Below are positions 45,078-56,655 of a DNA stretch of 64,000 bases, piece after piece; position 1 is the first letter of the stretch, and every line of letters begins with the position of its first letter. Both the position numbers and the translations under genes were made by a program. The notes beneath the pieces are model-generated. The model worked only from the letters and a program-made list of their open reading frames with translations, was not told the DNA's origin and made no database searches. The stretch is from Dongia rigui (GTDB lineage Bacteria > Pseudomonadota > Alphaproteobacteria > Dongiales > Dongiaceae), in assembly GCF_034044635.1 (NCBI RefSeq), contig NZ_JAXCLX010000005.1, positions 54,807 through 118,806 on the forward strand. The letters run 5' to 3'.

Positions 45078-47951
45078 TCACGCCGCCCCGACCTTGCCAG
45101 AATCAACCGCATCGGCACAGCGGTGGCAGAGGGTCGGGTGGGCCTTGTGCTCACCCACTTCCGGCAGGACCTGCCAGCAGCGATCGCATTTTTCACCGCT
45201 TGCCAACTCGACCACCACGGCCACCCCCGCCACATCGTTCTGCGTGAAGGCACCTGCTGGCGCCGGTTCGCTCAGAAGCGCGATATGGGAAGTGATGGCG
45301 ATCTCGGCAAGGTCGAGACCTTTAAGTTGCGCCTGGCGCTCTGCCGACAGATAGACCTTCGGCTTGGCCTGCAGGCTGGCGCCGATCTTCTTCTCGGCAC
45401 GGGCAAGCTCCAGGGCGCCGGTGACGACACGCCGGATATCGCGCACCTTGTCCCACTTCTCAGCCAGGGCCGCATCGGCCCAGTTCGTTGGCAGGGTGGG
45501 CATCACGCGCAAATGCACGCTGTCCTCACCCTCTTTCCAGGGCCGTGCGCGCCAGGCTTCCTCGGCCGTGAAGCAGAGGATCGGGGCAAGCCAGGCGGTA
45601 AGGCAGGAGAACACTTCATAAAGCACCGTGCGTGTCGCACGGCGGCGCACCGAATCCGGCCGGTCGCAATAGAGCGCGTCCTTGCGGATGTCGAAGTAAA
45701 ACGCCGACAAATCGACCGCGCAGAAGTTATGCAGCTCGATGAAGAGGTCGTGGAACTCGTAGCCGTCGATGCCGGCGCGCACGACCTTATCGAGTTCGCT
45801 CAAGCGATGCAGCGCCCAGCGATCGAGCTCCGGCATCTCCGCCGGGCTGATCCGCTCAGCCTCGCTCCACCCGTCCAGCGCACCCAGGATATAGCGGAAG
45901 GTGTTGCGCAGACGCCGATAGGCTTCGGCCGAATGCTTCAGGATCTCGTTGCCGATGCGCTGGTCGTCGGCATAGTCGGTCGAGACCACCCACAGCCTGA
46001 GGATGTCGGCGCCGTATTGCTCCATCACCTTCTGCGGCGCGATGACGTTGCCCAAGGACTTCGACATCTTGCGGCCCTGCTCGTCGAGCGTGAAGCCATG
46101 GGTGAGGACGCCCTTATAAGGCGCCTTGCCCCGTGTACCGACGCTTTCCAGCAGCGAGGAGTGGAACCAACCGCGATGCTGGTCCGAGCCTTCGAGATAA
46201 AGGTCGGCGGGGCTCGTCATGTCCCAGCTCGGATCGGCGCGCGTCGCTTCTTCCAGCACGAAGGCATGGGTCGAGCCGGAATCGAACCAGACATCGACGA
46301 TGTCCTTGATCTGCTCATAGTCATCCGGATTGTAGTCGTTGCCCAAGAAACGCGAGGCATCGCTCGAATACCAGGCATCGGCACCTTCCTTCATGAAGGC
46401 CTCGACGATGCGGTCGACGACCTTCTGGTCGCGCAAGGGTTCCTGCGTCTTCTTGTTGACGAAGACGGCGATGGGAACGCCCCAGGCGCGCTGGCGGCTG
46501 ATGCACCAATCCGGCCGGTTCTCGATCATCGAATAAAGCCGCGTCTTGCCGGCGGCCGGCACGAAGCGCGTCTTGTCGATCTCAGCGAGCGCCGTCTTCC
46601 GCAGATCGTTCTTCTCCATCGAGATGAACCATTGCGGCGTGTTCCGGAAGATGATCGGCGCCTTCGACCGCCAGGAATGCGGATAGGAATGCGTGATCTT
46701 GCCGCTGGCCACCAGCATGCCGCGCTCGGTCAAGGCGGCGATCACCGAATCGTCGGCATCGCCCTTCTTGCCGTATTGGTTCATCACCCGCTTGCCGGCA
46801 AAGAGCGGCACATGGTCGTAATAGGCACCGTCGGCACCGACCGTCTGCGGCACCTCGATGCCATTGGCAAGGCCCAGTTCGTAATCGTCGGCGCCATGGC
46901 CGGGCGCGATATGCACGAAGCCGGTACCGGCTTCGGTCGAGACGAAATCGCCGGCGTAAGGCCGCACCTCGAAATCATAGCCGGAACCATGGAACGGGTG
47001 GCGCGTGACGCTGCCGGCCAATGCCGCGCCCTGGCCCGACCAGAATTCGGTCGACCCGGTGATCGCGGCCTTCTCCTCGAACGCCGCTTTCAAATCCTTG
47101 GCGACGACCAGCTTGTCGCCGGCCTTCACATGGGCGCCTTCACCCACCGCCGTCACTTCCAGGCCGACATAATCGATGTCTTTCCCAAAGGCGATGGCGC
47201 GGTTCCCCGGAATGGTCCAGGGCGTCGTTGTCCAGATGACGATGGCCGCCCCTTTGAGACCCTCCGGCCCTTTTTGGATCGGAAACTTCACCCAGATCGT
47301 GTTGCTGACATGGTCGTGGTATTCGACTTCGGCCTCGGCCAGCGCCGTCTTCTCAACGACCGACCACATCACCGGCTTCGAGCCGCGGAAGAGGCAGCCA
47401 TTCATCAGGAACTTGCCGATCTCGCGCGCGATCTGCGCCTCGGCGGGATAGGCCATGGTGGTGTAGGGATGGTCCCAATCGCCGGCAACGCCGAGGCGCT
47501 TGAATTCCTCGCGCTGCACGTCGATCCATTTGGCGGCGAAGTCGCGGCACTGGCGGCGGAACTCGTTGATCTCCACCTCGTCCTTGTTCTTGCCGGCCTT
47601 CCGATACTGCTCCTCGATCATCCATTCGATGGGCAAGCCATGGCAGTCCCAACCGGGGACGTAATGCGCATCCTTCCCCAGCATCTGCTGCGAACGGTTG
47701 ATCACGTCCTTCAGAATCTTGTTGAGTGCGTGGCCGATATGGATGTTGCCATTGGCGTAAGGCGGGCCGTCATGGAGGACGAATTTTTCCTTGCCCTTCG
47801 ACGCCTTCCTCAGCTTGCCGTAAAGGTCTTCCTTCACCCAGGCATCGAGGATCGCCGGCTCCTTCTTCGGCAGGTCGCCGCGCATGGGGAAATCCGTCTT
47901 CGGCAGGAAGACGGTGGCCTTGTAATCCGGCGTGGGTTTGTCGGCGCTCAT
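45078..47951 (-). CDS. ileS: Isoleucyl-tRNA synthetase
   Basis: 957 residues from the ATG at 47951 (an upstream TTG gives 8 more residues). Class I motifs: HIGH at 71-74 ([11 protein letters not shown]) and KMSKS near residue 630 ([10 protein letters not shown]). The editing domain lies between. The C-terminus keeps the bacterial Zn ribbon, with CDRC ([10 protein letters not shown]) and CHRC (TLCHRC). Charges tRNA-Ile in the cytosol. Second gene after ribF, 30 bp gap, in the same operon. Confidence 0.97.
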   Translation of the reverse strand: MSADKPTPDYKATVFLPKTDFPMRGDLPKKEPAILDAWVKEDLYGKLRKASKGKEKFVLHDGPPYANGNIHIGHALNKILKDVINRSQQMLGKDAHYVPGWDCHGLPIEWMIEEQYRKAGKNKDEVEINEFRRQCRDFAAKWIDVQREEFKRLGVAGDWDHPYTTMAYPAEAQIAREIGKFLMNGCLFRGSKPVMWSVVEKTALAEAEVEYHDHVSNTIWVKFPIQKGPEGLKGAAIVIWTTTPWTIPGNRAIAFGKDIDYVGLEVTAVGEGAHVKAGDKLVVAKDLKAAFEEKAAITGSTEFWSGQGAALAGSVTRHPFHGSGYDFEVRPYAGDFVSTEAGTGFVHIAPGHGADDYELGLANGIEVPQTVGADGAYYDHVPLFAGKRVMNQYGKKGDADDSVIAALTERGMLVASGKITHSYPHSWRSKAPIIFRNTPQWFISMEKNDLRKTALAEIDKTRFVPAAGKTRLYSMIENRPDWCISRQRAWGVPIAVFVNKKTQEPLRDQKVVDRIVEAFMKEGADAWYSSDASRFLGNDYNPDDYEQIKDIVDVWFDSGSTHAFVLEEATRADPSWDMTSPADLYLEGSDQHRGWFHSSLLESVGTRGKAPYKGVLTHGFTLDEQGRKMSKSLGNVIAPQKVMEQYGADILRLWVVSTDYADDQRIGNEILKHSAEAYRRLRNTFRYILGALDGWSEAERISPAEMPELDRWALHRLSELDKVVRAGIDGYEFHDLFIELHNFCAVDLSAFYFDIRKDALYCDRPDSVRRRATRTVLYEVFSCLTAWLAPILCFTAEEAWRARPWKEGEDSVHLRVMPTLPTNWADAALAEKWDKVRDIRRVVTGALELARAEKKIGASLQAKPKVYLSAERQAQLKGLDLAEIAITSHIALLSEPAPAGAFTQNDVAGVAVVVELASGEKCDRCWQVLPEVGEHKAHPTLCHRCADAVDSGKVGAA

Positions 47952-47981
47952 GGTCTTATCAGTTCCAGTCGTCAAAAATCG

Positions 47982-48968
47982 TCAATCGAGTTTGCCGCTG
48001 CCCGGATGTCCACCGGGCTGCGGGCCGTGATAGTCGGCCAAGATCTTGCGGGCGGAATCGCTGTCGGCAGCGATCTGCGCCTTCAAGGCATCGAGCCCGT
48101 TGAACTTCATCTCAGGCCGGATGAAATCGATGAGCGCCACGCGCAAATGCTTGCCGTAAAGGTCGCCCGAAAAGTCGAAGAGATGCGCCTCAAGCTGCAC
48201 GCGGGTGCCACCGACCGTCGGTCGGCGTCCCAGATTGGCGACACCCTTGATCCAGCCGCCACGCTCGTCATCGCCATCGATCGCCATCACGGCATAGACG
48301 CCGAGCTTGGGCTCCATGTACTCGCCGATGGCGATATTGGCCGTGGGGAATCCGAGCTGCCGCCCGCGCGCATCGCCATGCTCGACGCGGCCCTCGATCT
48401 CCCAAGGTCGGCCAAGTGTGGCGGCAGCGCTCTTGGGGTCGCCCGCCTGCAATTGCTCGCGGATGAGGGTCGATGAATAGGCCGGGCCATCGCCACGCTT
48501 GGCCGCCGCCACCGAGGTGACGCCGAAACCATGGCGCCCGCCGAATTCGGTGAGGAGCGCCGCATTGCCCGCACGGCCCTTGCCGAAGCAGAAATCATAG
48601 CCCACGACCACATGGGCGATGTGGAGGCCAGCGACCAGGATTTCGCTCACGAAATTCTCGGCACTGCGCGCCATCATGGCGCCGTCAAAGGCGAGTTCGA
48701 AGACGAAATCGACACCCAGCGCCTGCAGATGCCGCGTCTTGATGCGGAATGGCGTCAGGCGGAAGGGCGGATCCTGCGGCCGGATGAAGGAGCGCGGATG
48801 CGGCTCGAAGGTGAGGATCGCGAGCGGCGCCTTTTTCGACCGCGCGATCTCCGCCGCCTGGCGAATGACCGCCTGGTGCCCCAGATGCACCCCGTCGAAA
48901 TTCCCCAGCGCGACCACGGCACCTCGGGCCTCGAAGGGCACGTCCTCAAGATGTCGGATCAGGCGCAT
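47982..48968 (-). CDS. ribF: Bifunctional riboflavin kinase / FAD synthetase
   Basis: 328 residues from the ATG at 48968. The adenylyltransferase domain (about 10-185) has GNFDGVHLGHQAVI and the flavin-transfer YDFCFGKGR; the kinase domain (about 195-320) has FPTANI and VYAVMAI. The enzyme converts riboflavin to FMN then FAD. Repeat copy A3 ends 6 bp upstream of the start codon, so the GAGGGG ribosome site seems to be supplied by the repeat. It opens the ribF-ileS-lspA-DUF3035-M16 unit. Confidence 0.95.
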   Translation of the reverse strand: MRLIRHLEDVPFEARGAVVALGNFDGVHLGHQAVIRQAAEIARSKKAPLAILTFEPHPRSFIRPQDPPFRLTPFRIKTRHLQALGVDFVFELAFDGAMMARSAENFVSEILVAGLHIAHVVVGYDFCFGKGRAGNAALLTEFGGRHGFGVTSVAAAKRGDGPAYSSTLIREQLQAGDPKSAAATLGRPWEIEGRVEHGDARGRQLGFPTANIAIGEYMEPKLGVYAVMAIDGDDERGGWIKGVANLGRRPTVGGTRVQLEAHLFDFSGDLYGKHLRVALIDFIRPEMKFNGLDALKAQIAADSDSARKILADYHGPQPGGHPGSGKLD

Positions 48969-48974
48969 GAAACG

Positions 48975-49090
48975 CCCCTCACCCCAACCCTCTCCCCGCT
49001 GACGCGGGGCGAGGGAGTCGATCGAGATGCCGTCACCAGCAAAGTCCCCTCGCCCCACATTGTGGGGAGAGGGTTAGGGTGAGGGGTTCT
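48975..49090. repeat. Intergenic palindromic repeat, family A, copy 3
   Basis: About 116 bp with ends CCCCTCACCCCAACCCTCTC and GAGAGGGTTAGGGTGAGGGG. On the minus strand the tip GGGTGAGGGG lies 7-16 nt before the ribF ATG, within ribosome-site distance. Confidence 0.85.
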
Positions 49091-49122
49091 TGGTCGGGTC
49101 TCGGCCATCACTGCGTTCAAAC

Positions 49123-49569
49123 TCATTTCGGGCGCTTGGGCACCAGCAGCATGGCCTCGCCCTCCAGCACCACTGTCTCGCCGACCGTGGCGATGGTCGA
49201 AAACGTGGCGCGACCTTTTTCCTTGTCGACCTGTGTTGCCGTGCAGCGCGCTACCACCGTGTCGCCAATGCGGACCGGCGCCTTGAACTTCAGGCTCTGC
49301 GACAGATAGATGCAGCCCGGCCCCGGCAGTTTGGTGCCGAGCACCGCCGAGATGAAACCGGCGGTGAGCATCCCATGGGCGATGCGGCCCTTGAACATGG
49401 TGGGCTTGGCGAAGTCCTCATCGAGATGGACCGGGTTGGTGTCGCCCGAGAGGCCCGCGAACAGCACGATATCGGTCTCCGTCACCGTCTTGGAAAAAAC
49501 GGCCGACATGCCCGTATCAAGTTCATCGGCATATTTGCCGCGCAACTCATCCGCGTAGGCGACGCTCAT
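49123..49569 (-). CDS. MaoC-family (R)-hydratase
   Basis: 148 residues of the hot-dog fold from the ATG at 49569, with AGGTGG upstream. The hydratase-2 motif FAGLSGDTNPVHLD carries the catalytic Asp and His; IAHGMLTAGFIS and LKFKAPVRIGDTV are also typical. Such enzymes hydrate enoyl-CoA (R-specific) in fatty-acid or polyhydroxyalkanoate metabolism. It precedes ribF by 154 bp that include a repeat, so operon membership is uncertain. Confidence 0.92.
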   Translation of the reverse strand: MSVAYADELRGKYADELDTGMSAVFSKTVTETDIVLFAGLSGDTNPVHLDEDFAKPTMFKGRIAHGMLTAGFISAVLGTKLPGPGCIYLSQSLKFKAPVRIGDTVVARCTATQVDKEKGRATFSTIATVGETVVLEGEAMLLVPKRPK

Positions 49570-49764
49570 TATCCACCTGTTCCAGGAGATCGGGCGGCCG
49601 CTGCCAGACATAGCATCGCACCGCACAAAGTGCGCGGCACTATAGCGACCGCCTCCCCCTGCCTCAAGAACAGGCGGCGCAAGATTATGAGCCTGCTTTC
49701 GGGCGACCAGTTGCGCTTCCGTCAATCTGATCCTAGATTGCAAGCAGTTTCATCTGAGGCTTCA

Positions 49765-50283
49765 ATGACCCCCGACACGACCCGCTCCGGCTGCCCCATC
49801 AACCTGACGCTCGAGGCGCTGGGCGACCGCTGGTCGCTCATCGTCATCCGCGACATGATGTTCGGCAACCGCCGCCATTTCCGTGAATTCCTGACGCAGT
49901 CGGAGGAAGGCATCGCCTCCAACATCCTCGCCGACCGCCTGAAGCGCCTCACCGAGGGCGGCTTCCTCACCCGCGCCGACGATCCCAGCCACAAGCAGAA
50001 GGCGATCTACAGCCTCACCGAAAAGGCGATCCAGCTGGTGCCGCTTCTGGCCGCCATGGGTGCCTGGGGCCGCCGCCACACGCCGGTCACCAAGACCCTC
50101 TCCGTTCGTGCCGAGATCCTCGAAAAGGGCGGACCGACGCTGTGGTCCCAATTCATGGACGAATTGCGCGAGATACATCTCGGCCAACCCCGCCCCAAGA
50201 CCGGCCCCAAGGCCAGCGACCAGATGCGCGACGCTTATCTGGCGGCGGTGAAAGAAGAGGGTGGAGAGACGTCACAGCCGTAA
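49765..50283 (+). CDS. HxlR-family transcriptional regulator
   Basis: 172 residues; the ATG at 49765 is preferred, though an in-frame ATG 26 codons upstream is possible. The winged helix carries SGCPINLTLEALGDRWSLIV, with Cys10 in the position that senses electrophiles or redox in HxlR/YodB proteins, and LADRLKRLTEGGFL. A C-terminal extension of about 60 residues exceeds the usual HxlR length. Convergent with the amidase gene and separated from it by repeat A4; it might regulate the amide operon or the MaoC gene behind it. Unknown effector. Confidence 0.9.
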   Translation: MTPDTTRSGCPINLTLEALGDRWSLIVIRDMMFGNRRHFREFLTQSEEGIASNILADRLKRLTEGGFLTRADDPSHKQKAIYSLTEKAIQLVPLLAAMGAWGRRHTPVTKTLSVRAEILEKGGPTLWSQFMDELREIHLGQPRPKTGPKASDQMRDAYLAAVKEEGGETSQP

Positions 50284-50286
50284 AGG

Positions 50287-50393
50287 CCCCTCACCCCGAC
50301 CCTCTCCCCACTGCGTGGGGCGAGGGAGTTGCTAGCGAGCCTCTGCCATAAGCCCCTCGCCCCGCTTGCGGGGAGAGGGGTTGGGGTGAGGGG
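50287..50393. repeat. Intergenic palindromic repeat, family A, copy 4
   Basis: About 107 bp between convergent HxlR and amidase genes. Ends CCCCTCACCCCGACCCTCTC and GGAGAGGGGTTGGGGTGAGG, with CCCCACTGCGTGGGG and CCCCGCTTGCGGGG inner hairpins. Confidence 0.85.
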
Positions 50394-50406
50394 CGCCGCA
50401 GGCGTC

Positions 50407-51816
50407 TCACCCCTTCGGGTCGATCGGCACCGCGTCCTTCAGGCCCAGAATGTCTTCGAACAGTGCCGCATGCGACAGCAGTTCCGCTTCGCCACGGGGG
50501 CGGCCGACGATCATCAGGCCCATCGGCCGGCCATCGGGTGAGAAGCCGCAAGGCAGCGACAGCGTTGGGCAGGAGGTCATGGTGATGAGGGCCGCGAGCT
50601 TCAGCCATTCGACATAATTGTCGAGCGCCTCGCCATTGATCTCGCGCGGCCAGCGCTCCTTGATGTCGCGCGGCAGAATGGGTGCCGCCGGCAGGACCAG
50701 CAGGTCATAGTCCTTGAAGAACGCCACCATGTCGGCATAAAGCCGCGAGCGCCTGAGATGCGCCTTGCCGATTTCTTCCGCCGACAGACCCAGGCCCTTC
50801 TCGGCGTTCCAGATGACTTCGGCTTTGAGTTTGTCGCGATGCTTGTTGAGGAGCGGCCGCATGGTCGTCGCGTAATCGACCGCCCGCAGCGTCTGGAAGG
50901 CATTGCCGACGCCGCTGAAATCCGGCGAGGCTTCCTCGAACGCGATCCCGGCGGCAGCGAGCTTCTCAATGGCCGCACGGCAAATCGACTTCACACCGGC
51001 CTCGATCGGCAGCGCCGCCGGATCGAGATAATAGGCAACGCGCCCCGGCTTCAGCTTCTTCTGCGTGGTGGTGAGGAAGGGTTCACTGGGTGCCGGGAAC
51101 GAAACCGGGATGTCGACATGCCAGCCGGCCATCGCATCCAGGAACAGCGCCGTGTCGGCGACATTGCGCGCCATCGGCCCGTCGACCGCCAGCGTGTCGA
51201 AGCGCAACTCGCCAGGACCCGAAGGCACACGGCCGGGCGACGGACGCAAGCCGACGACCGAGCAGAACGCGGCCGGTGTCCGCAACGACCCGCCAAGATC
51301 CGATCCCGTCGCCAGCCACACTTCGCCGGCCGCCAAGGCCACGGCCGATCCGCCCGACGAGCCGCCGGCATTCAGCTTCACGTTCCAGGGGTTATAGGTC
51401 TCGCCATGCACCTCGTTGAAGGTGTTGCCACCGGCGCCGAATTCCGGGCTGTTGGTCATGCCGAGCACGATGGCGCCATTGCTCTCCAACCGCTCCACCA
51501 TGATGTCGGATTTCTCCGGCACATTGTCGGCGAAGATCGGCGAGCCATAGGTCGTGCGCACGCCAGCCACGTCGTTGAGTTCCTTGACGCCGATGGGCAG
51601 GCCCGCCAGCATCCCGCGCTGCGCGACCGGCTTCGCCATCAGCCGCCTGGCATGATCCCGCGCCCGGTCGGCGCACAGCGTCACCACCGCATTGACCTTG
51701 GGGTTCACCGCCTCGATCCGCGCCAGCGCGTCATCGATGAGATCGAGCGGCGTCACCGCCCCGGATTTCAACAGCTCGACCGCCTTGATCGCAGAAAGGC
51801 GCCAGTATTCGGTCAT
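50407..51816 (-). CDS. Amidase-signature-family amidase
   Basis: 469 residues. The Ser-cisSer-Lys triad is visible: Lys78 (GVKELNDV), Ser153 (AGGSSGGS) and nucleophile Ser177 (GSDLGGSLRTPA). Such enzymes hydrolyse amides to carboxylate and ammonia; GatA-like members act in tRNA amidation, but no gatB/gatC is nearby. The end of the amide ABC operon is a plausible place for an enzyme that hydrolyses an imported amide. Last gene of the operon, 142 bp from the ATPase stop to this start, containing repeat B2. Confidence 0.93.
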   Translation of the reverse strand: MTEYWRLSAIKAVELLKSGAVTPLDLIDDALARIEAVNPKVNAVVTLCADRARDHARRLMAKPVAQRGMLAGLPIGVKELNDVAGVRTTYGSPIFADNVPEKSDIMVERLESNGAIVLGMTNSPEFGAGGNTFNEVHGETYNPWNVKLNAGGSSGGSAVALAAGEVWLATGSDLGGSLRTPAAFCSVVGLRPSPGRVPSGPGELRFDTLAVDGPMARNVADTALFLDAMAGWHVDIPVSFPAPSEPFLTTTQKKLKPGRVAYYLDPAALPIEAGVKSICRAAIEKLAAAGIAFEEASPDFSGVGNAFQTLRAVDYATTMRPLLNKHRDKLKAEVIWNAEKGLGLSAEEIGKAHLRRSRLYADMVAFFKDYDLLVLPAAPILPRDIKERWPREINGEALDNYVEWLKLAALITMTSCPTLSLPCGFSPDGRPMGLMIVGRPRGEAELLSHAALFEDILGLKDAVPIDPKG

Positions 51817-51842
51817 GTCTCGTCTCTCCGTTATTCACTCAT

Positions 51843-51950
51843 TGTCATGCCCGGACTTGATCCGGGCATCCACTCTCTCAACTGCACCAGTGGATCCCCG
51901 GGTCCCGCCGACGCATGTCGGCATGCGCCGACAGGGCCCGGGGATGACGA
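51843..51950. repeat. Intergenic palindromic repeat, family B, copy 2
   Basis: About 108 bp between the ATPase and amidase genes; closely resembles copy 1, including the GCACCAGTGGATCC segment and the GACGCATGTCGGCATGCGCC palindrome. Confidence 0.85.
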
Positions 51951-51958
51951 CCTTAGTA

Positions 51959-53749
<1,791 letters not shown>

Positions 53750-53763
53750 TTCTATTGCAACAA

Positions 53764-53871
53764 CCCCTCACCCCAACCCCTCTCCCCGCAAGCGGGGCGA
53801 GGGACTTAGAGGAAGGGCTCGGTCGGAACTCCCTCGCCCCGCGAGAGCGGGGAGAGGGTCGGGGTGAGGGG
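53764..53871. repeat. Intergenic palindromic repeat, family A, copy 5
   Basis: About 108 bp between acetamidase and ATPase genes inside the operon; ends 15 bp upstream of the ATPase ATG. Ends CCCCTCACCCCAACCCCTCT and GGAGAGGGTCGGGGTGAGGG. Confidence 0.85.
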
Positions 53872-53888
53872 TGAAACTCGGTCCATCC

Positions 53889-54842
53889 TCACTCCAACAC
53901 CACGCGTGGGAAGTAGAACGACACCACCCAGTTCGGCATGTCGACAATCTCGCTGATCCTCAGATCGCCACAGACCGAGCACAGCATATAGGCCTCGACC
54001 GGTGCGATACCGTGGCGCGTTGTCAGCAGCTCGACCATGCCGGCCACCGCTGCCTTGGCGCCTTCCATCAGATCGGTGCCGATGCCGGTGGTGACGTCAT
54101 AGCCCTTGGCATCGAGATGCTTGGTGACCGGTCCTGCCGTGCGGAAGCGCGGGAATTTCAGATTGGCGCCCTTCACCAGATCGAGCTTCACGGTGACGTC
54201 CATCGGGCTTTCGATCGCCGTGCCGCAGACCTCGCCATCGCCCTGCGCCGCATGGGTGTCGCCCAGCGAGAACAGCCCGCCCGCGACCTCAACCGGCAGA
54301 TAGAGTTCGGTGCCCATCGCCATGTCGCGGATATCCATGTTGCCGCCGACGCGGCGCGGCGGGACCACCGAATGGAGGCCGGCTTCGGCGGGGGCGAGGC
54401 CGATCGTGCCGGCAAAGGGTTTCAGCGGCACATTGGCGAGGCCCTTGAACGCCGCCGGGGCCAGCGTGTTGGCGTCGTACTTCCAGATATGGAGCGCCGG
54501 TTCCTTGAACTGGTCGGCGAGCAGGCCGAAGCCCGGGATGTTCGCCGTCCAGCCCCAGCCGGAGGGGCGATAGGCCATGAGCGTCACCTTGATCGCATCG
54601 CCCGGCTCAGCGCCGTCGATATAGACCGGGCCGGTCGTCGGGTTCACTTTCCCGAAATCGAGCTTGCCCATATCGGCGACGGTCCAGTCCGGCGTGATCT
54701 GCCCGCCCGATGAATCGATCGTCTCCAGATCGATCACCGCACCCGGCGCCACCGTCAACACGGGTTTCAGGCTGTTATCCCAGCCGTGATGATGGTGATG
54801 ACGATGGATGGTGTGATTGGCGTGGCTGTGCGAACCGCTCAT
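53889..54842 (-). CDS. Acetamidase/formamidase family protein
   Basis: 317 residues of the FmdA/AmdA family, which hydrolyses short amides such as formamide or acetamide to ammonia plus acid. Family features are the GPVYIDGAEPGDAIKVTL and WGWTANIPGFGLL segments, the GDTHAAQGDGEVCGTAIESP zinc-binding stretch, and GTDLMEGAKAAVAGMVELL. The N-terminal 19 residues contain nine His (positions 5, 7, 10, 13, 15-19), possibly a metal-binding extension. It lies between the second binding protein (15 bp) and the fused ATPase in the amide-uptake operon, supporting an amide substrate for the transporter. Confidence 0.94.
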   Translation of the reverse strand: MSGSHSHANHTIHRHHHHHGWDNSLKPVLTVAPGAVIDLETIDSSGGQITPDWTVADMGKLDFGKVNPTTGPVYIDGAEPGDAIKVTLMAYRPSGWGWTANIPGFGLLADQFKEPALHIWKYDANTLAPAAFKGLANVPLKPFAGTIGLAPAEAGLHSVVPPRRVGGNMDIRDMAMGTELYLPVEVAGGLFSLGDTHAAQGDGEVCGTAIESPMDVTVKLDLVKGANLKFPRFRTAGPVTKHLDAKGYDVTTGIGTDLMEGAKAAVAGMVELLTTRHGIAPVEAYMLCSVCGDLRISEIVDMPNWVVSFYFPRVVLE

Positions 54843-54857
54843 GGCCTTACCTCTTGC

Positions 54858-56561
54858 TTACTGCTTTACCCAGACCGTGTCATAGGGGAAGGGCTGCGTG
54901 ATGATATCGGTGAAGTAGGAAGGATCGCCGTCGATCTTCGCCGACTTCAACGCATAACGCCGCGCATTGACCAGCGGGACCCAAGGCGCGTCCTTCATGA
55001 TATCGGCATAGATGCCCTTCCAGGCGTCGAGGCGCTCCTGTGCTTTCGCCGGGTCGGTGATGGCGTCCGCCTCGGCCGCGCGCTTGTCGATATCCTTGTT
55101 GCAATAGAACGACCAGTTATAACCGCCCTCGATGGCACCGGCGCAGCCCAGGATCGCCGTGTAGAAGTTGGAGGGGTCCGGGAAATCGGCATACCATTCG
55201 GTGAGGCTCATCGGTGCACCGTCCGGCTTCGAGCTCACCCCTACCGACGTGGCGAGATCGAGACCTTTCAGTTCCACCTTGATGCCGATGGCGGCGAGAT
55301 CCTGCTGGATCGCCTGGCCCATGCGCGGCCACGGATCGGCGTTCTGGAAGTAGAGCTGGGTGGTGAAGCCTTCGCCGACCCCGGCCGCCTTCAGCAATTC
55401 CTTGGCCTTCTCCAGATCATGCGGATAGCCCTGATAGGCCTTGTCGTAACCCCCCATGGCCGGCGGCAGCACCTGGTTGGTGGGTGTCGCGCGGTCGTTG
55501 AGGATCTTGGCCAGGCGATCCTTGTCGATCGCCATGTTGACGGCCTGGCGCACCTCGACCTTGTCGAAGGGCTTCAGATTGACGTTCATGGCCAGATAAT
55601 TGGTGTTGAGCTGGTCGGCCGTGATGAAGCGATCCTTCAAAGCCGGATCCTTGCTGACTTCCAGGAACTTCGCCGGCGGGAAGATGTCGCCGGTGATGTC
55701 GGCTTCGTTGTTCTGCACCTTCAAGACCTGCACCACCGGCTCGATGCCGAACTGGATGGTGATCTTGTCGGCGAAACCTTCCGCCTTGTTGAAATTATCC
55801 TTGAAGCGGTTGAGCACGATGCGCTGGCCGGGCGTGTATTCGGCCAATGAATAGGCGCCGGTGCCGACGATGTGATGCGTGAAATCGGCGCCGTATTTCT
55901 CGACTTCCTCTTTCGGCACGACCATGCCGAAATTGAGCCCGAACACGGCCAGCATCGTGGCGTTGGGGGCGCTGAGCTCGAACTTCACGGTCTTGTCGTC
56001 CGGCGTGGTGATGCCGGCGATGTCCTTGGCCTTGCCATCGGCAAAATCCTGATAGCCCTTGATGCCGGCGAAATAGCCGGCGCCCGGGCTCTGCGTCTTC
56101 GGGTCCGCGACGCGCTCGATCGAATACTTCACATCGGCCGATGTCATCGTGCGGCCGTTGTGGAACTTCACCCCGTCATGCAGCTTGAAGGTGTAGGTGA
56201 GGCCATCAGGTGAAATTTCAAAGCTCTCGGCGAGATCGGGTACCAGCTCCGTGGTGCCGGGCTTGTAATCCATCAAGCCGTCGAACACGGCGCGGATCGG
56301 CGACCAGCTCTGGAAGGTATAGCCGATGGCAGGATCCATTGAATCAAGATCGTCCTTGAACAGCACCGTGTATTCGCCGCCTTGGCGGGGCGTCGATGCG
56401 GCAGGGGCCGCAGCCTCAGACGTCGCGGGAGCAGCAGTGCTCGCTGCCTCGGAGGTCGCTGCCGGCGCTGCCTGGCTCGCAGCCTCTTCCTTCTTCTCCT
56501 CGCCACAGGCACCCAGTGCCAGCAGACCGACGAGAGAAACAGTGCTTAAAAGTCGATTCAT
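54858..56561 (-). CDS. ABC transporter substrate-binding lipoprotein, family 5 (second of a tandem pair)
   Basis: 567 residues. Lipoprotein signal with Cys19 (LVGLLALGACGEE), then an Ala/Ser/Thr/Glu-rich linker to about residue 60, then a family 5 (DppA/OppA/NikA-like) binding fold with EYTVLFKDDLDSMDPAIGYTF. It closely resembles the upstream paralogue (58389), as in FNGRTMTSADVKYSIERV against the paralogue's HNGREMKAADVKYSLERM. It should deliver peptides or amides to DppB/DppC. The gap to the paralogue contains a strong hairpin (56609-56638), so levels of the two may differ. Confidence 0.93.
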   Translation of the reverse strand: MNRLLSTVSLVGLLALGACGEEKKEEAASQAAPAATSEAASTAAPATSEAAAPAASTPRQGGEYTVLFKDDLDSMDPAIGYTFQSWSPIRAVFDGLMDYKPGTTELVPDLAESFEISPDGLTYTFKLHDGVKFHNGRTMTSADVKYSIERVADPKTQSPGAGYFAGIKGYQDFADGKAKDIAGITTPDDKTVKFELSAPNATMLAVFGLNFGMVVPKEEVEKYGADFTHHIVGTGAYSLAEYTPGQRIVLNRFKDNFNKAEGFADKITIQFGIEPVVQVLKVQNNEADITGDIFPPAKFLEVSKDPALKDRFITADQLNTNYLAMNVNLKPFDKVEVRQAVNMAIDKDRLAKILNDRATPTNQVLPPAMGGYDKAYQGYPHDLEKAKELLKAAGVGEGFTTQLYFQNADPWPRMGQAIQQDLAAIGIKVELKGLDLATSVGVSSKPDGAPMSLTEWYADFPDPSNFYTAILGCAGAIEGGYNWSFYCNKDIDKRAAEADAITDPAKAQERLDAWKGIYADIMKDAPWVPLVNARRYALKSAKIDGDPSYFTDIITQPFPYDTVWVKQ

Positions 56562-56608
56562 GATGATGGTCCTTAAGAGATAAGCGCGGGACGCGAATGA
56601 GAAATCGG

Positions 56609-56638
56609 GGGCGGGGCGGCGTCCCTTCCGCCCCGCCC
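56609..56638 (-). promoter_or_regulatory. Strong 11-bp intercistronic hairpin between the two binding-protein genes
   Basis: GGGCGGGGCGG (56609-56619) and CCGCCCCGCCC (56628-56638) with an 8-nt loop, between the upstream and downstream binding-protein genes. No T run. It is likely to protect the upstream mRNA 3' end or reduce read-through. Confidence 0.55.
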
Positions 56639-56655
56639 ATATCTACGCGTCCGGC

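Noticed and set aside
44994..48476. A 1160-codon open frame on the plus strand
   Set aside because: It is antisense to ileS and ribF, whose protein motifs are complete; high GC makes long antisense frames common.
49090..49764. Upstream extension of the HxlR frame
   Set aside because: It runs antisense through the MaoC gene and a repeat; the internal ATG at 49765 fits the family start.
50407..51816. Amidase as GatA of the tRNA amidotransferase
   Set aside because: No gatB or gatC in the surroundings, and it lies in an amide-uptake operon.
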